A stretch of DNA of 7,972 nucleotides, from positions 1 through 7,972 of the forward strand of contig JAITXR010000080.1 in NCBI GenBank assembly GCA_031284665.1, written 5' to 3'. Source of the stretch: Paludibacter sp. GTDB lineage: Bacteria; Bacteroidota; Bacteroidia; Bacteroidales; Paludibacteraceae. Below, piece after piece: positions 6,169 through 7,972 of this stretch. The translations under genes and the position numbers were made by a program. The number at the start of each line of letters is the position of its first letter. The stretch's first letter is position 1. Below the pieces are notes generated by a model, which had not been told where the DNA came from, made no database searches, and saw nothing but the letters and a program-made list of their open reading frames with translations.

Positions 6169-7842
6169 TTAATTTTCCATTAACTTCCTATATCTTATTC
6201 TTTTGGGTTGTTCGTTGCCAAGGCGGCGAAGTTTATTTTCTTCGTAGTCGGAGTAACTGCCTTCGAAAACGAAAATCTCGGAATTGCCCTCAAATGCTAT
6301 AATATGCGTACAAATACGGTCGAGAAACCAGCGGTCGTGCGAAATAACAACTGCGCAACCGGCAAAATTCTCAAGTCCTTCTTCCAAAGCGCGTAAAGTG
6401 TTTACATCTATGTCGTTAGTTGGCTCGTCGAGCAGCAGTACGTTTGCCTCCGATTTGAGCGTAAGAGCCAAATGCAGACGATTGCGCTCGCCACCCGAAA
6501 GCACTCCGCAAAGTTTTTCCTGGTCGGCACCGGTAAAATTAAAACGCGATAGATATGCCCGCGCATTGATTTCTTTTCCGGCAACGCGAATAAAATCAGT
6601 GCCACCCGAAATTACCTGAAAAACCGATTTCGCTGGGTCAATATCGCTGTGGCTTTGGTCAACATATCCGATTTTGACTGTTGAGCCAACATCAAAACTG
6701 CCTTTATCTGCATTTTCCAAACCCATTATCATACGGAAAAGTGTTGTTTTTCCTGCTCCGTTTGGTCCAATAATCCCAACTATTCCATTTGGTGGCAGCA
6801 TAAAATTCAAGTTTTCGAATAGCAATTTTTCGCCAAACGCCTTTGCTACATCAATAGCCTCTACAACTTTATTTCCCAATCGAGGTCCGTTAGGGATAAA
6901 AAGTTCGAGTTTTTCTTCCCTTTCTTTTTGGTCTTCGTTCAGCAGGCGGTCGTATGCTTCCAAGCGCGCTTTGCCCTTTGCCTGACGTGCTTTTGGTGCC
7001 ATTCGCACCCATTCGAGTTCGCGCTCGAGAGTTTTACGGCGTTTGCTCACTTGTTTTTCTTCCATTGCCATTCGGGCGGTTTTCTGTTCGAGCCACGAGG
7101 AATAATTGCCTTTCCAAGGAATACCTTCGCCGCGGTCGAGTTCGAGTATCCAACCGGCAACATTATCAAGGAAATAGCGGTCGTGAGTGATGGCAATTAC
7201 CGTTCCGGCATATTGACGTAAATGCTGTTCGAGCCACTCAACCGATTCGGCATCGAGGTGATTGGTTGGCTCGTCGAGCAACAGCACATCGGGTTGCTGC
7301 AACAGTAGTCGGCACAGTGCCACTCGTCGCCGTTCGCCGCCTGATAGATTTGCTACAAGCGCATCTTCGGGCGGGCAGCGCAAAGCGTCCATTGCCCGTT
7401 CCAATTTATTGTCGATATTCCACGCATCCAACGCATCGAGTTTGTCCTGCACATCGGCTTGACGGGCGAGTAATTTGTCAAAATCAACGTTTTCATCGGC
7501 AAAAGCGGTGTTTATTTCTTCAAATTCAGCAAGTAAATCTATCACTTCCTGAACGCCTTGCTGTACTATTTGTTTCACCGTTTTGCTATTGTCTAATTGC
7601 GGCTCCTGTTCGAGATAGCCAACAGAATAACCTGACGAAAACACTACTTCGCCATCAAACGACTTATCTACTCCTGCAATTATTTTTATTAACGATGATT
7701 TTCCTGAGCCGTTAAGCCCGATAATTCCAATTTTTGCGCCGTAAAAAAACGAAAGATAAATGTTATTTAACACGCGCTTTTGTGGTGGAAATGTCTTGCT
7801 GACGCCCACCATCGAGAAAATTATTTTTTTGTCATCTGCCAT
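6169..7842 (-). CDS. ettA: Energy-dependent translational throttle protein EttA (ABC-F)
   Basis: This 557-residue cytoplasmic protein has two ATP-binding cassettes and no membrane segment, as in ABC-F factors. EttA binds the ribosomal E site and gates entry into elongation according to ATP/ADP status. Cassette 1 has Walker A GLNGSGKSS (42-50), the EttA-type arm insertion (about 95-150), signature LSGGE (166-170) and Walker B with catalytic Glu191. Cassette 2 has Walker A GPNGAGKTT (359-367), LSGGE (448-452) and Glu473. Between them is the linker with the characteristic ELEWVRMAPKARQAKGKARL (275-294), which contacts tRNA and ribosome in the family. Blocks such as HDRYFLDNVAGWILELDRGEG (220-240) and PKRIRYRKL (546-554) match EttA rather than Uup or antibiotic-resistance ABC-Fs, and the length is standard. 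It is the first gene of the run and is markedly GC-richer than the restriction genes (38/60 at 7321-7380). Confidence 0.96.
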   Translation of the reverse strand: MADDKKIIFSMVGVSKTFPPQKRVLNNIYLSFFYGAKIGIIGLNGSGKSSLIKIIAGVDKSFDGEVVFSSGYSVGYLEQEPQLDNSKTVKQIVQQGVQEVIDLLAEFEEINTAFADENVDFDKLLARQADVQDKLDALDAWNIDNKLERAMDALRCPPEDALVANLSGGERRRVALCRLLLQQPDVLLLDEPTNHLDAESVEWLEQHLRQYAGTVIAITHDRYFLDNVAGWILELDRGEGIPWKGNYSSWLEQKTARMAMEEKQVSKRRKTLERELEWVRMAPKARQAKGKARLEAYDRLLNEDQKEREEKLELFIPNGPRLGNKVVEAIDVAKAFGEKLLFENLNFMLPPNGIVGIIGPNGAGKTTLFRMIMGLENADKGSFDVGSTVKIGYVDQSHSDIDPAKSVFQVISGGTDFIRVAGKEINARAYLSRFNFTGADQEKLCGVLSGGERNRLHLALTLKSEANVLLLDEPTNDIDVNTLRALEEGLENFAGCAVVISHDRWFLDRICTHIIAFEGNSEIFVFEGSYSDYEENKLRRLGNEQPKRIRYRKLMEN

Positions 7843-7972
7843 TTTGCATTATTTTTCTAAAAGTTTTTACAAATATATATAAATTGATTTGATTTTTGAC
7901 GTGATTGAGTTGGAATTTCATTTTTTTAATAAATTGTTATTTGTCTGAACTCTGATTTACCTGATTTTATTG
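7843..7972 (-). promoter_or_regulatory. Upstream region of ettA
   Basis: These 130 nt before the ettA start contain no reading frame I can support. They are very AT-rich, with an oligo-T run at 7921-7927. The probable promoter element is listed separately. No hairpin, leader peptide or riboswitch-like structure is apparent, and the ATG has no Shine-Dalgarno, which is normal for the phylum. Confidence 0.5.
7870..7877 (-). promoter_or_regulatory. Candidate Bacteroidota -7 promoter box for ettA
   Basis: On the minus strand this reads TATATTTG, an exact fit to the TAnnTTTG -7 consensus of the primary sigma factor in Bacteroidota. It lies 27 nt before the ettA ATG, so transcription would begin roughly 20 nt upstream of the start codon. 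No good -33 TTTG is present at the expected spacing, and in such AT-rich DNA a chance match is possible. Confidence 0.45.

Noticed and set aside
7266..7715. 149-codon plus-strand open frame (and others on the plus strand between 6208 and 7462)
   Set aside because: It is antisense to ettA, whose motifs are unmistakable; the frame is a by-product of its GC-richer codons and has no recognisable domain.
6169..7842. Antibiotic-resistance ABC-F protein
   Set aside because: The linker, the arm region and the C-terminal PKRIRYRKL end follow EttA, and the long interdomain extension typical of ribosome-protection resistance proteins is absent.

Overview
The window looks like Bacteroidota DNA. Every gene I can support lies on the minus strand, so transcription runs from high to low coordinates. 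The starts have no Shine-Dalgarno sequence and sit behind A/T-rich leaders, a TAnnTTTG-type -7 box lies upstream of the first gene, and the last gene carries DUF4290, a family essentially confined to this phylum. No genus can be named from this sequence.

In order of transcription: a 130-nt leader (7972-7843); ettA, an ABC-F translation factor (7842-6169); a compact type II restriction-modification cassette with the endonuclease first (6137-5454) and an N6-adenine methyltransferase second (5454-3961); a small ~61-aa reading frame broken by one missing base (3964-3780); a SanA-like envelope protein (3783-3145); an acyl-ACP thioesterase (3091-2351); a 185-nt spacer with a 7-nt tandem repeat; a secreted, probably lipid-anchored endonuclease/exonuclease/phosphatase-fold enzyme (2165-1065); a DUF4290 protein (1020-430); and a 429-nt gene-free region holding two palindromic repeat elements.

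The endonuclease, methyltransferase, small frame and sanA are joined head to tail by TAATG, ATGA and ATGA junctions, so they are probably co-transcribed and translationally coupled. The restriction-modification pair is strikingly AT-rich (spot counts: 11/60 G+C at 4681-4740 and 17/60 at 5701-5760) compared with ettA (38/60 at 7321-7380), the nuclease-fold gene (31/60 at 1741-1800) and sanA (27/60 at 3481-3540). This suggests a horizontally acquired defence cassette placed between housekeeping and envelope genes. The remaining genes (translation control, fatty-acid release, envelope barrier, extracytoplasmic phosphoester hydrolysis) do not form one obvious pathway.

The points most worth a second look are the unusual active site of the restriction enzyme, the frameshifted small gene coupled at both ends, and the concentric inverted repeat at 46-130. 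I see no CRISPR array, tRNA, rRNA or transposase.
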